Source: Aedoeadaptatus coli | GTDB lineage: Bacteria; Bacillota; Clostridia; Tissierellales; Peptoniphilaceae | Direction: 5' to 3' | Length of the DNA stretch: 64,000 bases | Assembly: GCF_900343085.1 (NCBI RefSeq) | Contig: NZ_OPYI01000008.1 | Coordinates: 48,273-112,272, forward strand | Notes under the pieces: generated by a model | Told to the model about the DNA's origin: nothing | Seen by the model: only the letters and a program-made list of their open reading frames with translations | The model's database searches: none | Program-made: the position numbers and the translations under genes | In this document: positions 43,981 through 53,198 of the stretch, piece after piece | Numbering within the stretch: the first letter of the stretch is position 1 | How the letters are laid out: each line of letters starts with the position of its first letter

Positions 43981-44673
43981 ATGAAAAGATACAAGGCATT
44001 TGACGTGGTCGGTCCCATTATGGTGGGGCCTTCCAGCTCCCACACGGCGGGAGCCTGCAAGATCGGAAACGCCGCATTGGCCATTAGCGGAGACAGTCCC
44101 TTTCACAAGGTGCGCTTCAATCTCCACGGCTCCTTTGCCTCGACCTATCGCGGCCACGGCACGGACATGGCCCTGGTCGGCGGCATCTTGGGCATTATGC
44201 CCGACGACGAACAGCTGAGAGACAGCTTTAAAATCGCCGAGGAAAAGGGCTTGGCCTACGAATTTGTGGAAACGGATTTAGGGGATCGCCATCCGAACTC
44301 CGTAGAGATTGTTTTCTTCTACGACAATGGCGGCCATCTGTCCGTCACGGGATCCTCCATCGGCGGGGGAAATATTTTAATCGTCGCCATTAACGACATC
44401 GAAGTGGCGTTTAAGAATCAATACCCTACCCTTATTTTACAATATCAGGAACAAAAAGGGGTCATCGCCCTGGTTTCTTCTATATTAACGGACAACGACT
44501 ACAATATCGAAACCATGGTCACCAACAAAGTCGACGAAACGGTGACCTTGGTCACGGAGATCACCCACTCGGTGGATCCCGCCATTTTGGAGCCGATCCT
44601 CAAGGATCCCCGCTTTGAATTTGCGAAATACGTGGACATTATTAAACCCATGCAAAGGAGACACCATGATTAA
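43981..44673 (+). CDS. sdaAB: L-serine dehydratase, iron-sulfur type, beta subunit
   Basis: 230 residues. The opening KAFDVVGPIMVGPSSSHTAGA is the family signature for the substrate-binding beta subunit. An ACT domain occupies the C-terminal third (VALVSSILTDNDYNIETMVTN). Together with the alpha subunit it deaminates L-serine to pyruvate and ammonia, a main entry of serine into fermentation. It overlaps sdaAA by 8 bases. Confidence 0.93.
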   Translation: MKRYKAFDVVGPIMVGPSSSHTAGACKIGNAALAISGDSPFHKVRFNLHGSFASTYRGHGTDMALVGGILGIMPDDEQLRDSFKIAEEKGLAYEFVETDLGDRHPNSVEIVFFYDNGGHLSVTGSSIGGGNILIVAINDIEVAFKNQYPTLILQYQEQKGVIALVSSILTDNDYNIETMVTNKVDETVTLVTEITHSVDPAILEPILKDPRFEFAKYVDIIKPMQRRHHD

Positions 44674-45541
44674 AACGGCAAAGGCATTAATCGAATTATG
44701 CCGAGAAAAAGATTGGAAAATTTCGGATTACGTGCTGGAAGAAGAGTCCAGAGGCGACGAGGAAAAGAAGGCCGCCATCTTAAAGGAACTGCACCACATG
44801 CTGGGCATTATGAAGGAATCCACTTCCCGCACCCTGGAATCGGGCACGAATTTAAACCACGATTTAATTAAGGACTTCGGGAAAAAGACCTGGGAGTATT
44901 CTAAGAGCGGCAAGAAATTCGTCACCGACGAAAAGACTTTGCGCGCCATGGCGAGAGCCTTCTCCACCTTTGAATCCAATGCAAAGATGGATGTGATCGT
45001 GGCGGCGCCCACGGCGGGCAGTTGCGGCATCGTGCCGGCGGCTTTGGTGACGGCGGCGGAAGACATCGACGCCTCCGACGACGAATTGGTGGAAGCCCTT
45101 TTAACATCCATCGGCATCGGCCAATTTATCGCCGGCTACGGAACCTTCGCCGGAAGTGAAGGGGGCTGCCAAGCGGAATGCGGTGCGGCCTCTTCTATGG
45201 CGGCGGCGGCTTTGGCGCAGCTTTACGGGGGCGATGTGGAAACCTGCCTAAATGCGGCCTCCATCGCCATCGTGAACATTTTGGGCCTGGTCTGCGACCC
45301 CTTGGGCGGCCTGGTTCAATACCCCTGCACCTTCAGAAACGCATCCGGCGTCTCCAACGCACGGGTCAGCGCCGACATGGCTCTAGCCGGAACGTACAGC
45401 ATCATTCCCTTCGACGAAGTCTGCAAGGCCATGAAAGAAGTGGGCGACGCCATGCCCGCCTCCCTCCGCGAAACGGGGATCGGCGGTTTGGCCGGCACGG
45501 ACACGGCAAAAACCCTCTGCGGGAAAATCTTCGGTAAATAA
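44666..45541 (+). CDS. sdaAA: L-serine dehydratase, iron-sulfur type, alpha subunit
   Basis: 291 residues from ATG 44666 (AAGGAG at 44655-44660). The cysteines that bind the [4Fe-4S] cluster are visible in GSCGIVPA, EGGCQAECGAA and LVCDPLGG. It carries the oxygen-sensitive catalytic cluster, which fits an anaerobic host. It is co-transcribed with sdaAB. The two subunits are separate genes, as usual in clostridia. Confidence 0.94.
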   Translation: MIKTAKALIELCREKDWKISDYVLEEESRGDEEKKAAILKELHHMLGIMKESTSRTLESGTNLNHDLIKDFGKKTWEYSKSGKKFVTDEKTLRAMARAFSTFESNAKMDVIVAAPTAGSCGIVPAALVTAAEDIDASDDELVEALLTSIGIGQFIAGYGTFAGSEGGCQAECGAASSMAAAALAQLYGGDVETCLNAASIAIVNILGLVCDPLGGLVQYPCTFRNASGVSNARVSADMALAGTYSIIPFDEVCKAMKEVGDAMPASLRETGIGGLAGTDTAKTLCGKIFGK

Positions 45542-45654
45542 ATCTAACCTTTGGTAAAGAAAGGTAAAACAAAGCTGCCCAGCCCTTTTTTCCTCATGCC
45601 TTTCGGGTACAATAGGAACAAGAAAACAATTCCGACACCAAGGAGGCAATTATT

Positions 45655-46134
45655 ATGATTACCATGGAAAAAATCGACTACGTGATTTCCGTCACCGGGG
45701 CGAGCTACGGCGACGTGCGGGATGCCCTGCTTTCCGCCGACGGCGACGTGGATAGAGCCATTCGCCTGCTTATGGGCGAAGAAAGAGCCGAAGAAGAACA
45801 AAAGGAAAGCTTCAATTCCAAAGACGACAAAAAGACCCGTGCGGAAGACATTTCCGACACCATCTCCAATTTCGGCGAAGAAGTCATCGACGCCGTGAAA
45901 GATTTCTGGGAAAAAGGCAACGCCACCAAACTCGTGATCATGGACGAAAAAGACGAAGTGATCTTAAACGTCTCCATGAACCTGGGCGCCATCTGGACGG
46001 TGATCGCACCGGTTGCGGCCCTTATGGGCGTGGGCATCGGCATCATCAGCCGCTGGGAATTCTACATCTATCTGGACGACGGAAAAGTCATCAACGTCAA
46101 GGACTACATCACCAACAAACACCGCATGCGGTAA
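45655..46134 (+). CDS. DUF4342 protein with UBA/TS-N-like N-terminus
   Basis: 159 residues. The first 45 residues form a UBA-like three-helix module (VISVTGASYGDVRDALLSADGDVDRAIRLLM), as in elongation factor Ts. A charged linker follows and then a DUF4342 part with one membrane-like segment (LGAIWTVIAPVAALMGVGIGII). GGAGG lies nine bases before ATG. Family function is unknown. Confidence 0.8.
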   Translation: MITMEKIDYVISVTGASYGDVRDALLSADGDVDRAIRLLMGEERAEEEQKESFNSKDDKKTRAEDISDTISNFGEEVIDAVKDFWEKGNATKLVIMDEKDEVILNVSMNLGAIWTVIAPVAALMGVGIGIISRWEFYIYLDDGKVINVKDYITNKHRMR

Positions 46135-46141
46135 AAACCGG

Positions 46142-46169
46142 CGCAGCGCCTTCGGGGGCTGCGTTTTTT
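46142..46169 (+). terminator. Terminator of the DUF4342 gene
   Basis: CGCAGC/GCTGCG stem extended by CC-GG around a TTCG loop, then six T. Confidence 0.85.
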
Positions 46170-46190
46170 GTGCCCGAAAACCCGCACATA

Positions 46191-46227
46191 AAAAGCCCTC
46201 GCCGCTTCATCAGCCGCGAGGGTTTTT
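46191..46227 (-). terminator. Terminator of ctlX
   Basis: CCCTCGC and GCGAGGG with inner GC pairs. An A-run on the left supplies the U-run for the minus strand and a T-run on the right makes it bidirectional. Confidence 0.8.
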
Positions 46228-46228
46228 C

Positions 46229-47113
46229 TCAGCAGTAATTTTCCGCCAAAATGCAGCGCATGCTTCCGCCGCCGTAGGTGGAGATCACATCCATTGGCAC
46301 GTGGACGATTCGGTGGGTGGCTTCGATCTGCACGATCTGCTCCTTGGTGAAATGGTTGTAGGCCTCTTCGCTCATGAGGTAGAGCTTTTCGCCGCCCATG
46401 AGCTCCAGGCAATTGCCGCAGAAGTGGTCGATCTGCTCGCCGGTGAGCTCGATCACCGTCTTCTTCGTGGCCCGCAAATGATCCATCAGGGCCGCTTTGT
46501 TTTCCGTGACAAGCTCCGATGCCACCACGGCGAAATCTTCCGCCACAGACAAAATCACGTTGGTGTGATACACCGCTGCGTCGTGTTGGCGGGCCCTAAA
46601 GGGAACGGGCGTAAAGCCGTAGGTGTCGCAAAAGGCGAGGAAGGCCGCTTCTTCGCAGCGCTTGGAGAGACAGGCGTAGGCGATGTTTTCCTTTCGATCC
46701 AAGACCACGGAGCCCGTGCCCTCCAGCACGCCGAGGTTTTTGTCGCGAAAATCCGTCACCTCCAAGGATGAAAAATTCAACAACGCGTCCAGCTGATCCT
46801 TCAGCTTGGGAAATTCCCGTCGCCTGTTTTCACTGTACATGGGGGCGATAAATAGCTTGCCCTCGAAAGTGACGAAAATATTGTTGGGAAAAATCGAATC
46901 CGGCGTGTCGTCTCCCCTATCGTGCAGCACATCCACCTCAACGCCGGCGGCCTCCAGGGCCCGGACCACGGATAAAAACTCGGCCTCGGCCATTTCCTGC
47001 ACCGCCTCCTGAGATCGGGTGGCGTCATTGATTTGATAGGCATTGTCCGCGGCGGTTTCTATATTGAAGCGAAACGCCGAGGGGCGAACCATTATAACTT
47101 TACGAGCGATCAT
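46229..47113 (-). CDS. ctlX: CtlX-type citrulline hydrolase (arginine deiminase-related)
   Basis: 294 residues from 47113 (AAGGAG upstream on the minus strand). It belongs to the amidinotransferase/guanidino-group fold. DSIFPNNIFVTF gives the Asp/Asn pair, RARQHDAAVYHTNVIL the catalytic His, and YGGGSMRCILAENYC the C-terminal nucleophile Cys. The order and the short length match the group assigned to citrulline breakdown rather than classical arginine deiminase (about 410 residues). It may feed ornithine/ammonia formation in amino-acid fermentation. It is divergent from gdhA. Confidence 0.82.
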   Translation of the reverse strand: MIARKVIMVRPSAFRFNIETAADNAYQINDATRSQEAVQEMAEAEFLSVVRALEAAGVEVDVLHDRGDDTPDSIFPNNIFVTFEGKLFIAPMYSENRRREFPKLKDQLDALLNFSSLEVTDFRDKNLGVLEGTGSVVLDRKENIAYACLSKRCEEAAFLAFCDTYGFTPVPFRARQHDAAVYHTNVILSVAEDFAVVASELVTENKAALMDHLRATKKTVIELTGEQIDHFCGNCLELMGGEKLYLMSEEAYNHFTKEQIVQIEATHRIVHVPMDVISTYGGGSMRCILAENYC

Positions 47114-47557
47114 AGATACTCCTTTGCAGACAAAAATTTTTGTGTGTTTATTTATTTTACAACAGATGGGCAAAAATGCCCAGAGGCGGGAAAAGGTCTT
47201 GCACGGGCGGGGAGCGGAGATGGCGGGAAAATCAATCCCGTGAAAACGTCTTTGCGCTTTTTGCGATCTTCTAAAACGTACACGACAAGAACGGCTGAAA
47301 ATTCGCCGAGAAACGAATTAAATTGCCGAAATCCGTCTGAAACCCTTTAAAATACACGGATGATCGGGGGAAAGAAATCATGAAATTTCAAAAACCGCAT
47401 GGAAATTTCATTGCCTATGTGTTATGATGAATGCGTTGGAGCGAGGGCGTTATCACGCGAGTCAGAGTCACCACGTTTTTTATTTCCCCCAAGGGAAAGC
47501 CTTTGCTCTTTTAACGAGGCTTTTTGCCAACTCATTTTCTTTAAGGAGGAATATTGT
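47114..47557. other. Divergent intergenic region ctlX/gdhA
   Basis: This is the control region of two divergent genes. A possible gdhA promoter is TGGAAA (47400-47405) and TATGAT (47423-47428) with 17 bases between, which would leave a leader of about 125 bases. No known riboswitch is recognised. Confidence 0.4.
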
Positions 47558-48904
47558 ATGAGCTATCTTGAAAGTGTAATCGAACGTGTTAAAGAAAGAC
47601 ACGCCAGCGAACCTGAATTCTGCCAAACGGTAGAAGAAGTATTAGGTTCTTTAAAACCGGTTATTGACCAACACCCCGAATACGAACGCGTAGACCTTTT
47701 GGGCCGCATGGTTGAACCGGATCGTATGTTCAGCTTCCGCGTTGTATGGCAAGACGACGAAGGTCAATACCACACCAACATTGGTTACCGTTGCCAATTT
47801 AACGGAGCGCTTGGGCCGTACAAGGGCGGTATCCGCTTCCACCCGACCGTAAACCAATCCGTAATTAAATTCCTCGGTTTCGAACAATGCTTCAAGAACT
47901 CCATGACCGGCCTCCCCATCGGCGGCGGCAAGGGCGGCAGTGACTTCGACCCCCGCGGTAGAAGTGACGACGAAATCATGCGTTTCTGCCAAAGCTTCAT
48001 CAGCTCCCTCTACCACTACATCGGACCCGACACCGACGTTCCGGCAGGTGACATGGGCGTTGGCGCAAGAGAAGTCGGCTTCATGTATGGTCAATATCGT
48101 CGCTTAAAAGCTAAATTCGAAAACGGTACCTTCACCGGTAAAGGCTTCAGCTTTGGTGGTTCCCGCGTACGTCCCGAAGCTACCGGCTACGGCGCAGTTT
48201 ACTACCTGTTGAACGTACTGGATCACTTCGGCGAAGACATCAAAGACAAGAAGATCGCCGTTTCCGGTTTCGGTAACGTATCTTGGGGTATCTGCAAGAA
48301 AGTACAACAACTCGGCGGTAAAGTCGTTACCATCGCAGGTCCCGACGGATACATCTACGATAAAGACGGCATCAGCACCGAAGAAAAAGTTAACTACATG
48401 CTCGAAATGCGTGCTTCCGGCCGCGACAAGGTACAAGACTACGCAGACAAATTCGGCGTAGATTTCTTCCCCGGTGAAAAACCCTGGATTAACGCAGACT
48501 ACGACATCGCTATGCCGGCTGCTTACCAAAACGAAATCACCATCGAAGAAGCAAAAGCCATGGTTGAAAAGGGCTTAGAATACTACATCGAAGTAGCTAA
48601 CATGCCTACCACCAACGAAGCTTTGAACTACCTCATCGAAAACGTTAAGGTCGTTGCTCCTTCCAAGGCAGTTAACGCCGGTGGTGTTGCAGGTTCCGCA
48701 CTCGAAATGAGCCAAAACAGTGCTCGTCTGAGCTGGCCCGCAGAAGAAGTTGACAAACAACTTCACATGATCATGGACAACATCTACAAGATGTCCGTCG
48801 AAGCAGCTGAAGAATACGGCTTAGGTTACAACCTCGTAGCAGGCGCTAACATTGCCGGTTTCGTTCGCTTAGCAGACGCCATGATGGCACAAGGTGTATT
48901 CTAA
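47558..48904 (+). CDS. gdhA: Glutamate dehydrogenase, hexameric
   Basis: 448 residues from ATG 47558 (AAGGAGG at 47543-47549), the standard length. Catalytic lysines are in GPYKGGIRFHPTVN and GGGKGGSDFDPRG, and the nucleotide fold is VSGFGNVSWGI. It interconverts glutamate and 2-oxoglutarate plus ammonia. In related anaerobic cocci it is NAD-linked and fermentative, but coenzyme choice cannot be fixed from what I can see. Codon choice differs from neighbouring genes (many CAA, GAA, GTT and GCA), which suggests very high expression. Confidence 0.95.
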   Translation: MSYLESVIERVKERHASEPEFCQTVEEVLGSLKPVIDQHPEYERVDLLGRMVEPDRMFSFRVVWQDDEGQYHTNIGYRCQFNGALGPYKGGIRFHPTVNQSVIKFLGFEQCFKNSMTGLPIGGGKGGSDFDPRGRSDDEIMRFCQSFISSLYHYIGPDTDVPAGDMGVGAREVGFMYGQYRRLKAKFENGTFTGKGFSFGGSRVRPEATGYGAVYYLLNVLDHFGEDIKDKKIAVSGFGNVSWGICKKVQQLGGKVVTIAGPDGYIYDKDGISTEEKVNYMLEMRASGRDKVQDYADKFGVDFFPGEKPWINADYDIAMPAAYQNEITIEEAKAMVEKGLEYYIEVANMPTTNEALNYLIENVKVVAPSKAVNAGGVAGSALEMSQNSARLSWPAEEVDKQLHMIMDNIYKMSVEAAEEYGLGYNLVAGANIAGFVRLADAMMAQGVF

Positions 48905-48952
48905 AATACAAAAAGAGCAGCACTCTTTTCGTAAAAGAATAAAATGACTACA

Positions 48953-48985
48953 AAAGATCGCGTACGACCTGCGCGGTCTTTTTGT
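48953..48985 (+). terminator. gdhA terminator
   Basis: AAAGATCGCG pairs with CGCGGTCTTT, followed by T residues. Confidence 0.8.
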
Positions 48986-49062
48986 ATGCCCTGGGCGAGA
49001 AAGAATTCGGAAATTTTCCTTTTTGAAAAAGCGGGTATAATAGAAAAAAGGGGGATAGGAAC

Positions 49063-49653
49063 ATGAACGTTAACGAAAAAGACGCACTGAGCTTGCTTAC
49101 GAAATACAATGCCGATCACTTCCACCTGCGCCACGCCCTCACCGTAAAAGAGGTCATGGCACATTTTGCCCGTGGGCTGGGCTACGAAGAAGAAGCGGAT
49201 TTCTGGGCCATGGTGGGCCTGTTGCACGACGTGGACTACGAGCAGTTTCCCGAAGAGCACTGCAAAAAAGCGCCGGAGCTGTTGGCGGAAATCGACGCGC
49301 CGGATGCCCTTACCCGCGCCGTCGTGAGCCACGGCTGGGGAATCTGCGCCGATGTGGAGCCGGAGCACACCATGGAAAAAGTGCTTTACGCCACCGATGA
49401 GCTCACCGGCCTCATCTACGCCTACGCCATTATGCGGCCCTCGGGCTCCGTGCAGGACATGAAGCTCAAAAGCCTGAAGAAAAAATTTAAAGACAAGAAA
49501 TTTGCCGCCGGCGTGGATCGGGACACGGTGATTCGCGGCGCGGACATGCTCGGCTGGGAGCTCGACGATCTCCTTTCCCGCACCATGGCCGCCATGGCGG
49601 AAACGGAAGATGCCGTAGTTGAGCAGCTCGCTTCCTTAACCGCGGAAAAATAG
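49063..49653 (+). CDS. HD-domain hydrolase
   Basis: 196 residues. Metal-binding histidines and the H-D pair are seen in HFHLRHALTVKEV, MVGLLHDVDYEQFPEEH and later ATDELTGLIYAYA, a typical HDIG-related layout. The substrate is probably a nucleotide or phosphate ester, not predictable further. It is a single gene behind its own promoter-like GGTATAATAG at about 49034. Confidence 0.8.
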   Translation: MNVNEKDALSLLTKYNADHFHLRHALTVKEVMAHFARGLGYEEEADFWAMVGLLHDVDYEQFPEEHCKKAPELLAEIDAPDALTRAVVSHGWGICADVEPEHTMEKVLYATDELTGLIYAYAIMRPSGSVQDMKLKSLKKKFKDKKFAAGVDRDTVIRGADMLGWELDDLLSRTMAAMAETEDAVVEQLASLTAEK

Positions 49654-49665
49654 ACAGAAAAAAAG

Positions 49666-49695
49666 AAGGCCCTTTGAAAAATCAAGGGGCCTTTT
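49666..49695 (+). terminator. Terminator between HD hydrolase and AEC transporter
   Basis: AAGGCCC/GGGCCTT stem with inner TTGA/TCAA pairing and T-run. It serves both convergent genes. Confidence 0.8.
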
Positions 49696-49705
49696 GTGTG
49701 GGATA

Positions 49706-50650
49706 TTATAGAACTCCCAAAAGCTGCAGCCAGCCGATGCCGATGGGGTAGGTGATCATGGCGAAAAGAAAGCTCGCCGTAATGATTTTCGACGCCAGTC
49801 GGTAGTCGGAGCCCATTTCCCGGGCGAAGATAAAGCAGTTGATGGCGCAGGGGGTGGACCAAAAGACGTAGGCGACGCCCAGTTCCGTTTTGCCCAGGCC
49901 CATGAAGAGGCCCAGGGGCACGAGGATGAGGGGCGTGAGGACGGTGCGAATGGACGCGGCGGCGAGGATGAGGCCCAGATCGTCTTTCAGGGAAGAGAAG
50001 TCCAGGCCGGCGCCGATAAGGATGAGGGAGAGGGGCGTGGAGAGGCGGGCGAGGAGATTCATGCCGTCGGTGAGGCCGCCGTAGACGGGAATATGTAGAA
50101 AGTTAAAGAGAAGCCCCGTTAATATACCGATGATCATGGGATTTTTCAGCACTTTGATCGCGATGGCCTCAGGGCGCACTTTGGCATCGGGATCTTCGCC
50201 GTAGTAGGTGAGGATGAAGATGGCCAAAATATTGTAGAGGGTGAGGCCGAAGGCGATGATGATCATAATGTGTTCCGCCGGCGGCGTATCGTAGAGAGCG
50301 TCTAAAATGGGAAAGCCCACGTAAACGAAATTGGAGCGAAAGGCGCAGTGGATAAAAGACGAGAGTTTCTTGCGGTCTTTTATAAAGAAGCGGGCGAAAA
50401 ACCAGGTGCCGAAGAAAATAATCGAGATGCCCGAAAGGATGTAAAGTACATAGGGCACATTCAGTGTGCGGATCTCGGCCGTGCGCATGTTGTCGAAAAG
50501 CTTCAGCGGCAGGGCGATGTAGAAGACGAGCCAGGTGGCTTTCCTCACGAATGCGTCGTCTAAAAAGCCCTTTTCTTTGGCCGCGTAGCCGACGAAAAGG
50601 ACGAAGAATATGGGAAAGATAATGTTTGCGCCGAGTAAAAAATGTGTCAT
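49706..50650 (-). CDS. AEC-family (auxin efflux carrier-like) transporter
   Basis: 314 residues with about ten hydrophobic helices arranged as two five-helix halves. FVLFVGYAAKEKGFLDD at the start and LLFNFLHIPVYGGLTDGMNLLARLSTPLSLILIGAGL in the middle are typical of bacterial AEC carriers, which often move malate or other organic acids. The substrate is unknown. Confidence 0.82.
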   Translation of the reverse strand: MTHFLLGANIIFPIFFVLFVGYAAKEKGFLDDAFVRKATWLVFYIALPLKLFDNMRTAEIRTLNVPYVLYILSGISIIFFGTWFFARFFIKDRKKLSSFIHCAFRSNFVYVGFPILDALYDTPPAEHIMIIIAFGLTLYNILAIFILTYYGEDPDAKVRPEAIAIKVLKNPMIIGILTGLLFNFLHIPVYGGLTDGMNLLARLSTPLSLILIGAGLDFSSLKDDLGLILAAASIRTVLTPLILVPLGLFMGLGKTELGVAYVFWSTPCAINCFIFAREMGSDYRLASKIITASFLFAMITYPIGIGWLQLLGVL

Positions 50651-50764
50651 AAGTACCCCCTCTCGATTATAAAAGATCGCCGTTCAAATGTAAAATCTGC
50701 TGCGGCGCGAAAGGCCGCCTTGTTACCCGGCTGTTCTTGGTCTATGATGGTAGGAGAAAGGAAG

Positions 50765-51994
50765 ATGATCGTGAAAAAAAGTCGCACGCTCTCGCCGGCC
50801 ATGACCTTTATCCTCATGTTCGGCATGGTCAGTTTGTTTTCGGACATGACTCACGAAGGGGCCGCCAGCATGCGGGGGGCCTATCTCTCGTTTCTCGGGG
50901 CATCGGCGGCCACCATCGGCTTTGTGTCGGGCCTCGGGGAATTGGTGGGCTACGCCATGCGCTACGTCTTCGGCGCCATCACGGACAAAACGGGAAAGTA
51001 TTGGCCCATGGTCATCGGGGGCTATGTGCTGGACATTCTGGCGGTGCCGGCCTTGGCCCTCGTGGGCGAGCACGGCTGGGTGGCCGCCTCGGCCCTACTC
51101 ATCGTGCAGCGCATGGGCAAGGCCATTAAGAAGCCGGCGAAGGATACGATTATGTCTTTTGCCGCGAGCCGGGAAGGGGCGGGGAAGAGCTTCGCCATTC
51201 AGGAAGTGCTGGATCAAATCGGCGCCTTTTTGGGGCCGGTGCTCCTTTTCGCCGTCATGAGCGCGAAGTCGGGACTCCCCAAGGCCGAGCTTTATTCCGC
51301 GGCCTTCGCGGTCTTGGCCGTGCCCGGGGCCATGACCTTGATTTTGCTTTTGGCCACGAAGCGAAAATTTCCGAATCCGGAGGAATTCGAAGGGGGACAG
51401 ACGGTCTACGAGCCCATGAAGTTGAAGCGGTCCTTTAAGATTTACATGGCGGGGATCAGCCTCTTCGCCTTCGGCTTTATGGACTACGCCCTGATTTTAA
51501 TGCACGTGACGAAGCGCATGGGCCTTTACGGCGGCCTCATCACCACCCGCACCCTGCCCCTCATTTACGCCGGGGCCATGTTGGTGGATGCCGCATCGGC
51601 CCTCGTCTTCGGCAATCTCTTCGACAAAAAGGGCGTCGGAGCCTTGGTGATCGCCACGGTGGTGGCCGCGCCTTTCGCCATCCTCGTCTTTTACGCAAAA
51701 TCCTTGCCCGTTCTTTTAATCGGCGTCGCCCTTTGGGGCGTGGGCATGGGGGCCCAGGAATCGGTGCTGAAGGCCGCCGTGGCCACCATGGTGGACAAGT
51801 CCGCCCGGGCCACGGGCTACGGCCTCTTCGAATGTTCCTTCGGCATCTTTTGGTTTGCGGGCAGCTGGCTTTTAGGTGCCCTCTACGATGTGAATCTTGT
51901 GCTGATGATCGCCCTTTCCGTGGTGGCACAACTTAGCGCAGCGCCCCTCTTTTATTTGGCGGGAAAGGCGATGGAACCTTCGATGAAGGGGTAA
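50765..51994 (+). CDS. MFS transporter
   Basis: 409 residues from ATG 50765 (AGAAAGGA upstream). The frame opens earlier, but that part overlaps the promoter region. About 12 helices are present: SDMTHEGAASMRGAYLSFLGAS in the first, FGAITDKTGKYWP between helices 2 and 3, and a central loop near residue 200. The opening resembles MFS proteins similar to nickel/drug exporters, and no substrate can be named. It is divergent from the AEC gene. Confidence 0.8.
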   Translation: MIVKKSRTLSPAMTFILMFGMVSLFSDMTHEGAASMRGAYLSFLGASAATIGFVSGLGELVGYAMRYVFGAITDKTGKYWPMVIGGYVLDILAVPALALVGEHGWVAASALLIVQRMGKAIKKPAKDTIMSFAASREGAGKSFAIQEVLDQIGAFLGPVLLFAVMSAKSGLPKAELYSAAFAVLAVPGAMTLILLLATKRKFPNPEEFEGGQTVYEPMKLKRSFKIYMAGISLFAFGFMDYALILMHVTKRMGLYGGLITTRTLPLIYAGAMLVDAASALVFGNLFDKKGVGALVIATVVAAPFAILVFYAKSLPVLLIGVALWGVGMGAQESVLKAAVATMVDKSARATGYGLFECSFGIFWFAGSWLLGALYDVNLVLMIALSVVAQLSAAPLFYLAGKAMEPSMKG

Positions 51995-52041
51995 AAATAA
52001 TTTAATTAAGCAGATAAAGTAGCGAAGAAAAGGAGCGTATC

Positions 52042-52509
52042 ATGGATCAATTGGCCATTCAGGAAACCTACGGCGAGCGGTTTCAACACTGCTGGGGTTG
52101 CGGCCCGAAAAACGACGCGGGACTGCACTTAAAATCTTATCCCGCGGGGGATAAATGCATCTGCACCTTTACGCCGGATAAGGCATACACCGGCGGCGTG
52201 CCGAAAAATCTTTTCGGCGGCATGATCGCCATGCTTTTCGACTGCCACGGCACGGCATCGGCGGCGTATTTCAAGCACCGGGACAAGGGCCTGGAACTTA
52301 CAAAGGACACGGTCATCGGCCGCTTCATTACGGCCCATTTGTCTATCGACTTTAAAAAGCCCGTGCCCATGGAAAGCCCCGTCACCATTACCGCCACGGC
52401 GAAGGAAATCGGCGAGCGGAAAGTGGTGGTGGACATGGTCATGGAAGCGGCGGGCGAAGTGCGCGCCAAGGCCGAAATGGTGGCCGTGGGTGTAAAGGAT
52501 AATATGTAG
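52042..52509 (+). CDS. Hotdog-fold thioesterase (PaaI type)
   Basis: 155 residues. GCGPKNDAGLHLKSY and GGVPKNLFGGMIAMLFDCHGTAS carry the hotdog helix and the active-site region of PaaI-like acyl-CoA thioesterases, followed by LSIDFKKPVPMESPVTITA. It probably hydrolyses an acyl-CoA. GAAAAGGAGCG precedes ATG. Twelve bases separate it from the next gene, so the two form an operon. Confidence 0.82.
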   Translation: MDQLAIQETYGERFQHCWGCGPKNDAGLHLKSYPAGDKCICTFTPDKAYTGGVPKNLFGGMIAMLFDCHGTASAAYFKHRDKGLELTKDTVIGRFITAHLSIDFKKPVPMESPVTITATAKEIGERKVVVDMVMEAAGEVRAKAEMVAVGVKDNM

Positions 52510-52521
52510 AAGGGGCGAGGC

Positions 52522-53079
52522 ATGAAAACATTGATTATCGTGGACGCACAGGTGGATTTTATTTCGGGCTCATTGGCCTGCAAGGGGAGCGATGAGGCAT
52601 TGAAGCATCTCGTGGAATTGATCGAAAGCAACCCGGACATGGCCGTGATCTACACGGCGGATTGGCACAGCCCCACCAACGGTAGTTTCGAAAAAAACGG
52701 CGGCATTTGGCCCGTGCATTGCGTAGAAAACACCGAAGGCGCCGGCCTCTACCAAGGCTTTTACTCCCTGTCGCGAGAAGACGCCCGGCCCAATGACAAA
52801 AACACCTTTAAAAAAGGCCGTCGCGACGACGTGGAAGAATACTCCGGTTGCTTGGGGACCAACGCTGACGGCGACGTGCTGAAAGAATACGTCACAGGCG
52901 ACATCCTCGTCGCCGGCTTTGCCAGCGAATACTGCGTTCGCGAAACCCTCTTGGGCCTTCGGGAAGAGGGCCTGAACGCCGCCCTTTACTTGCCCGGCGT
53001 CGCCTATGTGGACGAAAAAGACCACGAGAAAAACATTGCGGATTTAAAAGACAAGGGAATTGAAATCGTACAAGGTTAA
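52522..53079 (+). CDS. pncA: Nicotinamidase
   Basis: 185 residues of the isochorismatase fold. Asp in LIIVDAQVDF (about residue 8), Lys in FKKGRRDD and the nucleophile Cys in FASEYCVRETLLG form the catalytic triad. ADWHSP gives the metal-binding residues. The N-terminus and WPVHCV match nicotinamidase rather than isochorismatase. It converts nicotinamide to nicotinate for NAD salvage. It is co-transcribed with the thioesterase. Confidence 0.87.
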   Translation: MKTLIIVDAQVDFISGSLACKGSDEALKHLVELIESNPDMAVIYTADWHSPTNGSFEKNGGIWPVHCVENTEGAGLYQGFYSLSREDARPNDKNTFKKGRRDDVEEYSGCLGTNADGDVLKEYVTGDILVAGFASEYCVRETLLGLREEGLNAALYLPGVAYVDEKDHEKNIADLKDKGIEIVQG

Positions 53080-53112
53080 CTTTCCAAAACGCCGGGCGCC
53101 GGCAACGGCACA

Positions 53113-53144
53113 AAGCATCCCTAGCATCTCAAGGGATGCTTTTC
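53113..53144 (+). terminator. Terminator after pncA
   Basis: Perfect AAGCATCCCT/AGGGATGCTT stem followed by a short T-run. A second stem AAAAGCAG/CTGCTTTT at 53153-53182 ends the oppositely oriented antitoxin gene. Confidence 0.85.
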
Positions 53145-53198
53145 TTATGCAAAAAAGCAGCTCCCGATAGAGAACTGCTTTTCATCTTTTATAGGTGT